Assembly: GCF_018448495.1 (NCBI RefSeq)
Contig: NZ_CP049902.1
Location: 2,046,001-2,110,000, forward strand
DNA length: 64,000 nucleotides
Source: Psychrobacter sp. WY6
Lineage (GTDB): Bacteria; Pseudomonadota; Gammaproteobacteria; Pseudomonadales; Moraxellaceae
Direction: 5' to 3'
In this document: positions 39,694 to 50,533 of the stretch, one piece after another
Numbering within the stretch: position 1 is the stretch's first letter
Layout: the number at the start of each line of letters is the position of its first letter
Notes under the pieces: model-generated
Told to the model about the DNA's origin: nothing
What the model saw: only the letters and a program-made list of their open reading frames with translations
Databases searched by the model: none
Made by a program: the position numbers and the translations under genes

Positions 39694-40135
39694 GCTTCCA
39701 TTTGGCTTATTAAATTGAGATTGGATTGACAGAAAGCGACCTAAAATTAGAGCGAAAACTGAGCTGTGTACTGCGTAAGTGGTTCAGTTAATATATCTAG
39801 TATTTATGATAACGATGGGCAGTGACTCATATTTCCAGAAATAATTGTGCCATATGGTTGGTATTTTAGTATTCGCAATAATTACACAGGGTGTCACATA
39901 GCTGTGAGAATTGAATGATAGTCTCACTCTATGGTAAAAGTACGCTGTCATCATTAATAAGTAGGTGATGATTAAACAGATATTTTTCACAAGTAGAATG
40001 AAGAGGGCACACGCTAGCCAGTGCTCGCTTCATTTATCATGATGTTAATGAGTAATAAACGACTACTATATTTAATCAATAAAAAACGTTAGTCATCAAA
40101 AGATGGCAACAACGATAACAGCATTGCTAAGGATT
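39694..40135. other. gene-free stretch
   Basis: These 442 A/T-rich bases have no convincing reading frame on either strand. A short minus-strand frame around 39784-39990 has no family-like features. Nothing else is seen. Confidence 0.4.
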
Positions 40136-40631
40136 ATGATGAAACGATTATGGGGAAAAGGGCTTTTGGCATTATTGCTAAAAAGTGCCAGCGTGGCGGC
40201 GGTAGTGACCGTTGTAAGTACTGTGAGTATCAGTGCACAAGCGGCAGCCATGACCGAAGCTTTGGTGCAGAACTATATAGCAGCAATGAAGTCATCAGCG
40301 AATAGCCAAAATGTCAATCAGGTCGCGCGTCTTGTCTCTGACGATGCACTGATTTCATTATCTAGAAAAGGTAAGTCTACCAGTTTAGATAAAGATGCTT
40401 ATTTAAAGTTGTTGCAAATAGTTGGAATAACACCTCTAATTACCGTTATGATATTTCTGTGGAAACATCGTTATTACGGGCGATCAGGCCAAAGCCAATG
40501 TCACGACCAATGAGAGCTGGGTAAAAGATGGTAAAAATGTCTCATTTGTCACTACCTCAAGAGTGACGCTGACGTTATCGACTGGTAATGCGGTGCTGCT
40601 ACGTGCCGTATCACAAGTAACGATTAATTAA
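40136..40631 (+). CDS. small secreted protein, NTF2/DUF4440-like (two frameshifts)
   Basis: This is an exported protein of about 165 residues and unknown role. The signal peptide is basic MMKRLWGKGL, a hydrophobic stretch and a likely cleavage after SISAQAAA. The mature part begins MTEALVQNYIAAMKSSANSQ and resembles nuclear-transport-factor-2-like folds (helix-rich start, then curved strands): LVSDDALISLSRKGKSTSLD. Single-base deletions near 40418 and 40464 break the frame. Restored, the text reads SWNNTSNYRYDISVE, then IVITGDQAKANVTTNESWVK and ends AVSQVTIN at 40631. Fold assignment is tentative. Confidence 0.65.
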
Positions 40632-40965
40632 TCGTTACTCGACTAATAACTCAGTACTGGCTAGTCAGCAATTAGACATTATCAACAATTAGGTATTAAT
40701 GGATAAGCATTGATTAAGAAACGTCTTTATCAGTGGATAATCAAAGACAATAGTGCATTAATCAGGCTCTTCGAAAGCTAAGCATTCCATCATAGCCATA
40801 CAAATTCACAGGGTTGAACAACTAAATGGTTGATTTTTCGTGAGAGGTCTAAAAATTGACTCAATGATGATTATTTTATATTAGACTGGTCTTTGCTTCA
40901 CATTGCATACTATACTAGCAAGCAACTTATCTATCACTTTCTGTCGTTAGGAAACTTCCAATATC
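40632..40965. other. intergenic region upstream of mltD
   Basis: No gene seen in 334 bases. It should carry the mltD promoter; TTGCAT and TATACT near 40900-40915 are weak -10-like candidates. Confidence 0.4.
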
Positions 40966-43964
40966 ATGTCTACTGTGCTATCAAAAATCTCGCTCATTTA
41001 TTGCGTTGCCATTGACGCTTGCGGTATCAACTTTACTTATCAGTGCTTGTAGCAATACGTCAGCGGTAAAAAAGGGTGCGACCAATAGCTCATCTGTTAT
41101 TACTAAACGCCCAGCTACTAAAGCGCCTGCAGCAAGCAGCAGTACGGACTATTCAACGGCATATTTAGATGCAGATAGCTTGGATGAGTTAGCCGATTTA
41201 CTCGAAGCCACTGACATGACTATGGTGGAAGGCAACAAACTTGCTATTCAGCAGTATGGTGATTTATGGAGTCGCTTACGTGCTGGCTATCGTATGAATG
41301 GCGGTCAGCCGACTTATAATCAGCGTATCGAAGGGCAAAAAAGCTGGTTTACCAGTCGACAAGACTATTTAAACCGTTTGACTGCACGTGCTAGTCGCTA
41401 TATCTATCACACCGTACGAGAAGCTGAGCGTCGTAATATCCCGACAGAGCTGGCTTTGTTACCTGTTATTGAGAGCTCTTACGATCCAAGCGGTACCAGT
41501 AGTGCGGCAGCAGCAGGCTTATGGCAGTTCATTCCAAGCACGGGTCGTATTTATGGTTTGAATCAAAGCAGTACCTATGATGGTCGCCGTGATGTCATCG
41601 AATCAACTCGCGCCGCTTATGACTTTTTGACCGCACTACATAACCAGTTTGGCAGTTGGGAGTTAGCATTGGCTGCTTATAATGCGGGTCCTGGTCGCGT
41701 GCAAAAGGCCATTGATGCTAATAGAGCTCAGGGTTTACCGACAGATTATTGGTCTCTGAGATTGCCTACTGAAACGATGAATTACGTGCCGCGTTTCTTG
41801 GCGGTAGCGGAAATTGTTGCCAAGCCTGAGCAATATGGTGTCTACTTGCCAGCCATCGCCAACCGTCAGCATTTCCGTAGTGTGCCAGTGAATTATGGCG
41901 TGAGCTTGGCTGAAGTTGCGCAAATGACAGGCGTGAGTTACGACGAATTAGAAAGGTTAAATACGGCCTTAACATCAGGGCGTGTTGATTCTTCTGGTCC
42001 CCAGCGTTTATTATTCCTAATGATGTGAGTCTTAATACCGATGTTAAATTGAGCTCATTGAGAGGCAATGGTACGGGCAATATACTGGCATCGAGTAATA
42101 CAAGCACACCAAGTAGCACGACCACGACGCCAAGCTATAATAACAAACCCTATACTGGCTCTTCATTACCATCTACAGGTAGCGCCTTGGCTGATTATGC
42201 TGCAAGCGCTAGTGTGCCGCAGCAAACGACCAGTTATAATCACCGTCAGCCACACCGACTAGCAGCTCTGTCTACAGTAATAATGCCTCGGTGCGTACTG
42301 AGCCACCATTGAGTACGGCAGAAACCAACAAGATCAATGCTGAGCTAAAAAGCAGTAACAGTCTACCGACCACCTCTGCTCAAATTACACAGAATAATAC
42401 GATTGTCCAAGAACCACCACTGAGCAAAGAAGAGCGTGATTTTATTGCCAATCAAATTCGCAGTAACACGCCTGAAACCAATGTGATCAATGCTGATGGT
42501 AATATTAATTTATCCGCCGTACAGACACAGCAGTCTATTCTAGAAGCCAGTGGCGAAGAGAAAAAGCTTAGCTTTGCAAAAACATCAGTAAGCAAGCCAA
42601 AACCCCAAGGTGCACGTACCACTTATACTGTCAAGCGTGGCGATACCTTATCTAATATTGCCAGTCGTGCGGGTGTCAGTTGGCGCGATATCGCTGAATG
42701 GAATCAAATAGATGCCAGCTCTAAGCTGCTATCAGGCAGTACCTTATACTTATACAATGCAAAAACCATCGAACCGTTGAGCACAGCTAACAATACCGCG
42801 GCAAGTCAACCAGAGAGCTATGTAGTACAGAGTGGCGATACGCTGATTGGTACTGCTAACCGCTTTGGTCTATCGGTGACTCAGTTGGCAACCTACAATA
42901 ATTTGAGTAGTAGAGCGGATTTACTACGTGGTCAAAAGCTATGGCTGATACCAGGTAAGGTGACTGCGCCAGTGACTACACCTGCCGCTCCCTCGACCAA
43001 GCCAAGTAAATCAAGCACCGCTACTAAGAACTATAAGGTAAAAGCGGGCGATGGCTTGATTGCTCTCGCACGTCAGTTCAATGTTTCAACTGATACACTT
43101 GCCAGCCTCAATAATATGAGCACTACAAGCTCACTATATGTTGGTCAAACGCTAAAAGTACCTGCAAGTGTTGATTTCGATGCAGCAAACATCTCAAGCT
43201 CTAGTAGCCGTAACAGTAGCTCAAGTTCGGTGGCAACCACCAATTACAAAGTAAAATCTGGCGATACTTTGATCGGCATTGCCAATAGCGTGGGTATCAG
43301 TCCAGCTGAGCTTGCGGCGGTGAATAGCAACTTTGATGCAAAAGCACGCTTACAACGTGGTCAAACCATCAAAGTACCCGTGTCTAAAGGATTGGTTGAT
43401 CGTCAGCTAAATGATAAAACTGTCAGTTATAAAGTAAAATCAGGCGATACGTTAACAGGCGTGGCGCAACGTTATAATATTGGTCTTAGTGACTTGGCAA
43501 CAGCGAACAACCTGAAAACCAACTCTAATTTGATACTCGGTCGTACGATTACGATTCCTGCCAGTGGCAGCGTTGTAGCGACCTCTAGTAGCAATAACCA
43601 AAGCAGTAGTTCGGCTAGTAGCACTGCCGCGACTAGCACAGCGAGCAGTGGCAAAAAATTGGGCAACACCGAGAGCTATAAAGTTAAATCTGGTGATGGT
43701 TTGATTGCTTTGGCACGTCAATTTGGTGTTTCGATAGACGACTTGGCTGCGACCAACGATCTCGCGACCAATGCCCAATTACAGCGTGGGCAAACGCTTA
43801 AAGTACCAAAGCTCACAGTGAGCTACACCGTTGGGTCAGGAGACAGTTTGATTGGCTTAGCACGTAAATATGGCGTCTCTACGCAAGAATTGGCTGAGAT
43901 GAATAATATCGCGGCGGATACGATGCTACAGCGCGGTCAGCGCCTGACCGTACCTAATCGTTAA
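40966..43964 (+). CDS. mltD: lytic murein transglycosylase MltD with seven LysM repeats (several frameshifts)
   Basis: MltD cleaves peptidoglycan glycan strands, releasing 1,6-anhydro-muropeptides. The lipoprotein signal ends LISAC; the leader reads MSTVLSKK once a missing A near 40985 is restored. The SLT domain carries the catalytic glutamate in LLPVIESSYDPSGTSSAAAA, then GLWQFIPSTGRIYGL and LAAYNAGPGRVQKAI. Frameshifts near 42013 and 42251 separate it from a serine/threonine-rich linker, and the rest is a chain of LysM domains, each starting with a YxVKxGDxL motif (for example YTVKRGDTLSNIASRAGVS). I count seven between 42620 and 43960. E. coli MltD has two. The protein has about 1,000 residues. 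Confidence 0.9.
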
Positions 43965-44025
43965 GAGTAAGTTGCTTAGTGAAATAATAGCCAAGTAAAT
44001 ACGATTAAGACAGATCATTCTGCAT

Positions 44026-44059
44026 AAAAAAGCTGCTCTTTATAAGAGCAGCTTTTTTT
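44026..44059. terminator. bidirectional terminator between mltD and mltF
   Basis: AAAAAAGCTGCTCTT pairs with AAGAGCAGCTTTTTT across a short loop (44026-44059), with A and T runs on opposite sides, so it serves both convergent genes. Confidence 0.9.
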
Positions 44060-44091
44060 ATCTATAAAATTCAATTCTCAAAATATTTCAA

Positions 44092-45300
44092 CTAGACAGT
44101 TTGAGTTTTGATAGTCTCAAGATAACTTCTAATATTGCTAACATAATGCATTGCTTGACCATAACGACTATTGGCAGCTTTATTATCAGCTAAGTACGCA
44201 TAAACGTTCGCCCAGCTTTTATCATCAATACCTTGATCTCGCAGTTTACGCTGAATACTCTTTACTGCATTTGGTCCCATGTTGTAGCCGGCAAGCGCAA
44301 ACCAAATACGATCTGTCTTTGGCACATCAGCAAAGTCAGCTTTCATTTGCTCTAAATAACGCGCGCCGCCGCCGATACTTTGGTAGGGATCGACGCGATC
44401 TGAGACGCCCATTGCTTTGGCTGTATTATTGGTCAACATCATGAGACCACGCACACCCGTTGGCGATACGGCATTGGCATCAAGGTGTGATTCTTGATAA
44501 CCCATGGCCACCAATAATTCCCAATCATGATTATAATTGCGTGCTTGCTCTTCAAAAGACGATTGATAATCAGGCAGTTTTTCGGTCAACGTTTTTTGGA
44601 AATGATCTTGGCTATAGGCGTCTTTTAGCAAGTTTTGATTGTAAAAGGCAGCAAGTTTTTGTGTGTTTTTCAGCTTAATGCTGTCACATAAAAAGTAACT
44701 GGCTTTTTGTGATAATGGGTCATTGGATGAATTGAACGTCCAACTGACTTTTGGATGTAAACCATTCTTTGTTAAGCTGGCGTCATAGCCGCAACTGATG
44801 TTGATAGACGATAAGTTAAACTTGCTCTTTAGCTGTGTACTGGCCGTTGTTAATGCCATGTCTACCTCGCCCGATCTCAGCGCCTTTAGGGCAGTTTCTT
44901 CATTGGCATACGCTTTTAGGTCGATATCAACGCCAAGCTCGTCAGCATAAGTACGCACCAAATCAAAACCAAAGCCATGTTGAAAACCGTCAGTCGCAAA
45001 ATAAGTGCTGTCACCGGGGACGGCAGCGATAGTTAACGTGCTTTCTAGCATAACGTTATCATAGGCTGGCACTGGCGCACGCATCGTCGTCAGACTCTCA
45101 GCAGGTAAAGAGAGAAGGGCGATACTAGAAACTTGCGCAAGCTTTTTGGTTCTAGAAAAACGACTCGATGTCGTCGGGGTAACGGATGAAACGATGTTAC
45201 TTTTAGTGTTCGGTAGGCGTTTAGATGGACGCAGTAAATAAGAAATACGGCGTCTAGCCCCTTGCGCAGATACTTTCACACGATAAGTAATACGCTGCAT
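44092..45300 (-). CDS. mltF: membrane-bound lytic transglycosylase F (MltF-like)
   Basis: This 402-residue protein has the MltF design: an N-terminal periplasmic binding-protein-like domain followed by an SLT catalytic domain. The first shows LTIAAVPGDSTYFATDGFQH, GFGFDLVRTYADELGVDID, LKALRSGEVDMALTT; the second WELLVAMGYQESHLDANAVS with the catalytic glutamate in YQESH, then PTGVRGLMMLTNNTA, GGARYLEQM and FALAGYNMGPNAVKSIQR. The leader is basic with an arginine-rich region and one weak hydrophobic stretch (VSSIALLSLPAES), so the anchor is less clear than in E. coli MltF. The frame is intact. Confidence 0.88.
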   Translation of the reverse strand: MQRITYRVKVSAQGARRRISYLLRPSKRLPNTKSNIVSSVTPTTSSRFSRTKKLAQVSSIALLSLPAESLTTMRAPVPAYDNVMLESTLTIAAVPGDSTYFATDGFQHGFGFDLVRTYADELGVDIDLKAYANEETALKALRSGEVDMALTTASTQLKSKFNLSSINISCGYDASLTKNGLHPKVSWTFNSSNDPLSQKASYFLCDSIKLKNTQKLAAFYNQNLLKDAYSQDHFQKTLTEKLPDYQSSFEEQARNYNHDWELLVAMGYQESHLDANAVSPTGVRGLMMLTNNTAKAMGVSDRVDPYQSIGGGARYLEQMKADFADVPKTDRIWFALAGYNMGPNAVKSIQRKLRDQGIDDKSWANVYAYLADNKAANSRYGQAMHYVSNIRSYLETIKTQTV

Positions 45301-46354
45301 GGATGTCTCCTGATTTTAGCCATCCTGCTTACCGTAAAACGCTTATGAATGTATGCTTATAAAGTAGTCATACATCGATGTTGCATTTTAGACAACCACG
45401 CACTTCTTAATAAGATAAGTGCGTCGTCATCTTGTTTAATAATAGTGCCGCTAATGAATTTTTATCAGATGTAGCGGTGCAGTTTTTAATTAGCTGGTTA
45501 TCTACTGGCGTATTCAGTGTATCAGGTAAGAGGGCTAAAAAATCTCTCAAAATATCAATATAAAACATCGATATAAAGTATCAATACAAAATGATGAACG
45601 CACAACACCGCGAAGGATATAAATCGGATGATTCCTTCATCGATGCATAGATAGGGCTAAGAATAAAACAACTATATATTAAACATAGGTAAGGTCATGA
45701 ACTAAGTTATTGAGACAAAACATAAAATGAGCGGGGTGCTTATGCACTCAGCTTTTCTATGCTGATATTAATGACCATGTCCTCTTTAAATCATTTGTAA
45801 TAGAGTCAACAGTGATTAATTTTTTGTCCAGCAATAAGGGTAAGCAAGTCGCTATTTTCATTACTAATAAAAAAATGATAGAAAATTTACTACCAATCAG
45901 CGGTTGCTAACCCAGTATCGCGACACTTAAATCAAGACATACCATGCTGCTGAAAATATATCACGCACAGTGTGTCTATTAGTAAACCGTCCAAAACCTC
46001 GCTATCTATATGACCTCAATAGCTATACAACATAGTAAGATTTTAGGCGGTTATACTCATTTAAGTACCATAACCGGAAGCTGTAATAAATGGGAAGCCT
46101 CATGACAAGACATTCTTTCTTCGGATATTAATATGCGGATATTCCTTGGATTATTCAAGTGTGGTTAAGAAATTAGCGATAAAACTTAACAATTGGGCTA
46201 TAGACGGTTAAAAAGGCCATTGTTATTGATACACTATTGAAAATTGCAGCAGCAAAAATTGTGCATACTGGACGACAATACTGATTGTTATTAGCCTTGT
46301 TTTCCGAAAATTATTCTAAATTTAGATAGCTATGAGTAGAGTTGAGGACACAGT
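45301..46354. other. 1-kb gene-free region
   Basis: This is the longest stretch of the window with no gene. It is A/T rich with many stops in all frames. I can see one hairpin, ACGCACTT at 45398-45405 with AAGTGCGT at 45417-45424, which lacks a T tract, and a weak repeat of ATCAATATAAAA/ATCGATATAAAG/ATCAATACAAAA around 45560-45595. No tRNA, riboswitch or IS end is recognised. Confidence 0.4.
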
Positions 46355-47188
46355 TTAAGCAGGATTATCAATATCTACAAAGGTCACGGGTATACTAAAT
46401 GCTTGAGAAACTATGTGACCGAGTGCTTGAATACCGCCGCGTTCTGTCGCGTGATGTCCACAAGCGAAATAATCAATGCCCAGCTCACGGGCAATATGGG
46501 TGGTACGTTCTGATATTTCGCCAGAGATAAAGGCGTCACAGCCCATCAATGCAGCTTGCTCGATCATATCCTGTGCGCCGCCCGTACAAATGCCCACGTG
46601 TTCGATAATTCTGTTATTATCGATATGAGCGCTTGTACTATTCGGTGCGCTATAATTGGCAGAGATATGCAATGGCAATCGTCCTAGTGTCTGAGTAATG
46701 TGAGCAATGAGGCTTTGAGCATTCTGCGGGGTACAAGTGGCGATATTACCCACTGGATGCGACTCACTAGGGTATAAAGCGCCGATAACGGTCATGTTTA
46801 ATGCGTCAGCCAACTTGGCATTATTACCAATGACAGGATGGGCATCGAGCGGCAGATGATAACCAATCAAAGAGATACCATGCTGCATAAGTTTACGGAT
46901 ACGCTGACCTTTCATACCAGTGATGGGGGCAGGTTCGCCTTTCCAAAAATAACCATGATGCACCATAATGGCGTCTGCATTGTCAGCAATCGCCGCATCA
47001 ATCAACGCCTCACAAGCCGTCACACCAGTGATGATTCGTTTGATAGGTCGACCCCCATCTACTTGTAAACCATTAGGGGCATAATCTTTAAAAGCATCTG
47101 CTAATAAATAGTCATCACAGAATGTGGTCAGCGCTTGAACGGTAATGGCGGTGTTTGAGGGCTCGCTTGAGATATTGTGTGTGGTCAT
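46355..47188 (-). CDS. NIF3/YbgI-family dinuclear metal protein
   Basis: This 277-residue protein of the NIF3 family (E. coli YbgI, also called GTP cyclohydrolase 1 type 2 homologue) has the signatures DYAPNGLQVDGGRPIKRIIT, ADAIMVHHGYFWKGEPAPIT with the two metal histidines, LIGYHLPLDAHPVIGNNAKL, and the C-terminal CDAFISGEISERTTHIAREL, then FACGHHATERGGIQALG. The family is universally conserved with no settled biochemical function; it binds two metal ions in a hexameric ring. Complete. It lies divergent from the downstream DegS-like protease gene. Confidence 0.92.
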   Translation of the reverse strand: MTTHNISSEPSNTAITVQALTTFCDDYLLADAFKDYAPNGLQVDGGRPIKRIITGVTACEALIDAAIADNADAIMVHHGYFWKGEPAPITGMKGQRIRKLMQHGISLIGYHLPLDAHPVIGNNAKLADALNMTVIGALYPSESHPVGNIATCTPQNAQSLIAHITQTLGRLPLHISANYSAPNSTSAHIDNNRIIEHVGICTGGAQDMIEQAALMGCDAFISGEISERTTHIARELGIDYFACGHHATERGGIQALGHIVSQAFSIPVTFVDIDNPA

Positions 47189-47503
47189 GGTATTCCCTTA
47201 TAATTGATTCAGTGGGGCAAGCATTTATGGCTAACATGTGGCTTTTGATAATGAGTATTTTAACATGTAGCTACAGTAGGATAGACAATCCTACTCACTG
47301 AAATGGTACACGATACGTTACAACTGGGTAGTATTGGCGGTTATAATTTATACATGTAAGCTTGCCGTATAGATAGTGCAAAAAAACAACCATCTAGTGG
47401 GCTGTGAACGTTTGATAAATGCCGCTCAATGCATCCTAATATACACCATGCTTCTTACCTTATTTATCTTCGTCTGTTTGTATCAAATTTATAGAGGTTT
47501 TAT
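47189..47503. other. divergent intergenic region
   Basis: These 315 bases lie between the NIF3-family gene (minus) and the protease gene (plus). No gene and no clear operator is seen. Confidence 0.4.
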
Positions 47504-48829
47504 ATGTCGTCATCTCGGAACACCAGCAGCAAGGCGTCTGTATTAAAATGGTTACCTTGGGTTTTATTGCTAGTCGTGATTGCCGCATTTATTTGGTTGT
47601 TTGCGAGTATGAAGACGGCATCAGAGCAAGCATGGGAGCCGCCCAGAACCACACCTGCTGAGCAGCAAGCGTCAGCACCTGTTTCTGATACACCCGCAGC
47701 GATTTCTTCTTATCATAATGCGGTTGCTCGCGCCTCACAATCAGTCGTGAATATCTACACCACGCAAACGATGGCAGAGCATCCTTATATGAATGATCCT
47801 GTGTTGCGCCGCTTTTTTGAGTTCCATGGTGCACCGTCAGAAGAGCAGGGCAATACCAATTTAGGCTCTGGGGTGATTGTCTCAGATGGCTATATCGTGA
47901 CCAATGCCCATGTGATCGAAAAAGCTGATGAAATTACGGTCGCCTTTAATGATGGTCGTAAGAGCCGCGCTAGAATCGTTGGTACAGATCCAGACAGTGA
48001 TTTGGCAGTGATTAAAGTAGATATGACCGGTTTGGCACCACTTGGTTTCCGTAAAGAACCTATCCGAGTTGGCGATGTCGCATTAGCGATTGGTAATCCT
48101 TTCGGTGTCGGTCAAACGGTAACGCAAGGGATTATCTCGGCGACAGGACGTACTGGGCTTGGGGTCAACAAGTTTGAAGACTTTATTCAGACCGATGCAG
48201 CGATTAACCCAGGTAATTCGGGCGGCGCACTCGTTGACGCTTTTGGTGAATTAATTGGTATTAATACGGCCATTTACTCACGCTCTGGCGGCTCTATGGG
48301 TATCGGTTTTGCTATTCCTACCGCTATCGTTGAGCAAGTGATGAACGCCATTATCAAAGATGGTAAGGTGAGCCGTGGTTGGTTGGGGATTGAGATACAG
48401 TCACAGCTACGTGACCCAACGCAGCTTGAAACCTCGACTGGGGTAGAAGTGCTTAATGTCGTTCCTAAGAGTCCTGCTGCTAAGAGTGGTCTGCGTATCG
48501 GCGATATTATTTTGACGATTGACGGCGTTGAGATGACGGATGCCAATACCTTGATTCAGTATGTCGCTCGTAAAGCACCGAATACCACGCTGAATGCGCA
48601 AATATTACGCCGTGGTAAAAATGCGCAAGTCAAAATACTGTTAGAAGAGCGTCCAGCACAAGAGCCGATGGAACGTCCGGTTGTGATTCTTGATGAAAAT
48701 GTTGGTGGTATAGAAGATCCAAATCTACAAGGTGAGAGACAAGACGTACCGATGATGTCAGAAGCCGAGCGTGACCGTATGCGTGAAGAGCTGTTGCAGC
48801 TGTTTGAAAGAGATGGTGCACCCTTATAA
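47504..48829 (+). CDS. DegS/AlgW-like trypsin-family periplasmic protease
   Basis: This 441-residue HtrA-family serine protease has a single N-terminal membrane anchor (WLPWVLLLVVIAAFIWLFAS), a linker, the trypsin-like domain, and one PDZ domain. Catalytic residues are in TNAHVI (His), DSDLAVIKVD (Asp) and INPGNSGGALVDA (Ser). The PDZ domain begins GWLGIEIQSQLRDP, with SPAAKSGLRIGDIILTIDG. One PDZ and an anchor fit DegS/AlgW, which cut the anti-sigma factor RseA/MucA in the envelope stress response. The C-terminus carries an acidic 60-residue tail (EERPAQEPMERPVVILDEN on) not usual for DegS. No rseA or rpoE is in the window, so the target is inferred. Confidence 0.87.
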   Translation: MSSSRNTSSKASVLKWLPWVLLLVVIAAFIWLFASMKTASEQAWEPPRTTPAEQQASAPVSDTPAAISSYHNAVARASQSVVNIYTTQTMAEHPYMNDPVLRRFFEFHGAPSEEQGNTNLGSGVIVSDGYIVTNAHVIEKADEITVAFNDGRKSRARIVGTDPDSDLAVIKVDMTGLAPLGFRKEPIRVGDVALAIGNPFGVGQTVTQGIISATGRTGLGVNKFEDFIQTDAAINPGNSGGALVDAFGELIGINTAIYSRSGGSMGIGFAIPTAIVEQVMNAIIKDGKVSRGWLGIEIQSQLRDPTQLETSTGVEVLNVVPKSPAAKSGLRIGDIILTIDGVEMTDANTLIQYVARKAPNTTLNAQILRRGKNAQVKILLEERPAQEPMERPVVILDENVGGIEDPNLQGERQDVPMMSEAERDRMREELLQLFERDGAPL

Positions 48830-48902
48830 GGTCACTCTTCATCACCTAAAACTTAAGCAAAATAAGCTTAATCAAAATGGCTTGAACAATTTATAGACAG
48901 TA

Positions 48903-48937
48903 AAAAAGCGCGTTATCTTGAAGATAACGCGCTTTTT
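48903..48937. terminator. bidirectional terminator after the protease gene
   Basis: AAAAAGCGCGTTATCTT pairs perfectly with AAGATAACGCGCTTTTT, with a short loop. It lies between convergent genes (protease on plus, ferredoxin on minus) and can end both transcripts. Confidence 0.92.
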
Positions 48938-48970
48938 GTTTCGACTTTTTTAGCACTATTTTGGTTAATA

Positions 48971-49237
48971 TTACTCTATAGTAGGCTCGTGATTAATGTA
49001 AATCACCCCCTGCACACGACAACAGCAGGGTAGGATCTCGTCTTCATCAATCATGGCAAGGGGCGCAAACGGATAGTCAATGACGTGTGAGCTGGCGATA
49101 CGCTTGATGCGGCAACTGCCACAATAGCCTTCCTTACATTGATAATTGATATCATGTCCGGTGCGTAGCAATCCATCAAGCAAGCTTTCGTCATCATGCA
49201 AGTAAAATTGCTTTTTACTCGTCATTACCCAAGTCAT
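48971..49237 (-). CDS. yfaE: 2Fe-2S ferredoxin, YfaE-like
   Basis: This 88-residue plant-type 2Fe-2S ferredoxin has cysteines in YQCKEGYCGSCR and LPCCCR, the expected CxxxxCxxC...C pattern. In E. coli YfaE maintains the diferric-tyrosyl radical of NrdB, and here the gene directly follows nrdB on the same strand, so the role is well supported by context. The start at 49237 (MTWVMTSKKQF) is used; the methionine four codons later is an alternative. Confidence 0.88.
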   Translation of the reverse strand: MTWVMTSKKQFYLHDDESLLDGLLRTGHDINYQCKEGYCGSCRIKRIASSHVIDYPFAPLAMIDEDEILPCCCRVQGVIYINHEPTIE

Positions 49238-49304
49238 AGTCTTATCCTGTTTGTTTCCCTATCATTCTGTACTTTCTAAACAATAATCTTTCAAAAACTA
49301 TTTT

Positions 49305-50456
49305 TTAAATGAACACATAAGCTCTAAAGTTCAAATCATCAAAATCACTGTCTGATAAATATGAATCAATTTGACCAACCAAGTATGAGCTGATTTCCGT
49401 CTCTTGCGGGGCAACTTGTACGTTGTCAGATGACAACCATGTGTTAATCCACGGGATTGGGTTTGATTTAGAATTCGGGAATGCGACTGGCAAGCCAACC
49501 GCTTCCATACGTAAATTGGTGATGTATTCAATATATTGGCAAAGAATGTCTTTATTGAGACCAATCATTGAGCCGTCTTTGAATAGATAGCCTGCCCATT
49601 CTTTTTCTTGCTCAGCCGCTTTACGGAATATCTCGATGCTTTCTTCATAGCACTCTTTGGCAATGTCGACCATCTCAGGATCATCACGACCGATGCGCAT
49701 GAGGTTAAGAATATGCTGAGTGCCCGTTAAATGTAGCGCCTCATCACGAGCAATCAATTTAATAATCTTGGCATTACCTTCCATTAGCTTACGCTCAGCA
49801 AAGGCAAATGAGCAAGCGAATGACACATAAAAGCGAATGGCTTCTAAGACGTTGACTGCCATCAAGCACAAGTAAAGCTGCTTTTTCAGCGATTTTAAAT
49901 CGACAGTAATTTGCTTACCATTGATCGTGTGCGTGCCTGCACCGTATAGGTTATATAGCGATGAGTTATAATATAAGTCATCGTAGTACTTGGCGATGTC
50001 TGCGGCGCGCTCTAGGATATGATCGTTTTGCATGATGTCATCAAAGACGATAGCAGGGTCATTGATAATATTGCGAATGATATGGGTATAGCTGCGCGAG
50101 TGAATGGTCTCAGAAAACGTCCACGTCTCAATCCACGTCTCAAGCTCAGGAATCGATACCAATGGCAGTAGTACGACGTTTGGGCTGCGACCTTGGATAG
50201 AGTCGAGTAGCGTTTGATACTTTAGGTTACTGATAAAAATATGCTGTTCGTGTGAGGACAAATTGCCATAGTCCATACGATCACGTGATACATCGACTTC
50301 TTCTGGACGCCAAAAGAACGACAGTTGCTTTTCAATCAATTGCTCAAAGATAGGGTGCTTTTGTTGGTCGTAACGCGCCACGTTGACCGGATTACCAAAA
50401 AACATCGGCTCTGTTAGCGCATTGTTTGGCGTTTGGGAAAAAATCGAATAAGTCAT
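49305..50456 (-). CDS. nrdB: ribonucleoside-diphosphate reductase 1 subunit beta NrdB
   Basis: NrdB houses the di-iron tyrosyl-radical cofactor of class Ia ribonucleotide reductase. Recognisable parts are [20 protein letters not shown] (first iron ligand), [16 protein letters not shown], and [19 protein letters not shown] (iron ligands near the radical site), and the acidic C-terminus [15 protein letters not shown] that docks into NrdA. Complete, 383 residues. nrdA is normally directly upstream, but here about 2.4 kb of accessory genes lie between. Confidence 0.96.
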   Translation of the reverse strand: MTYSIFSQTPNNALTEPMFFGNPVNVARYDQQKHPIFEQLIEKQLSFFWRPEEVDVSRDRMDYGNLSSHEQHIFISNLKYQTLLDSIQGRSPNVVLLPLVSIPELETWIETWTFSETIHSRSYTHIIRNIINDPAIVFDDIMQNDHILERAADIAKYYDDLYYNSSLYNLYGAGTHTINGKQITVDLKSLKKQLYLCLMAVNVLEAIRFYVSFACSFAFAERKLMEGNAKIIKLIARDEALHLTGTQHILNLMRIGRDDPEMVDIAKECYEESIEIFRKAAEQEKEWAGYLFKDGSMIGLNKDILCQYIEYITNLRMEAVGLPVAFPNSKSNPIPWINTWLSSDNVQVAPQETEISSYLVGQIDSYLSDSDFDDLNFRAYVFI

Positions 50457-50533
50457 GAGACTGCCTTTATCATTGATATGGTTATTAAGTTATAGGGTTT
50501 TGACTAGATTTGGTTTGATTGGATGGGATTGTA

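Noticed and set aside
39784-39990. Minus-strand frame of 68 codons in a gap
   Set aside because: No ribosome-binding site, no recognisable motif, and A/T-rich composition typical of non-coding DNA.
41766-42125. Minus-strand frame of 119 codons inside mltD
   Set aside because: Overlaps the conserved coding strand of the lytic transglycosylase and shows only complementary bias.
45398-45424. Hairpin as a terminator of mltF
   Set aside because: It lies upstream of mltF (minus strand), and no T tract follows on either strand.
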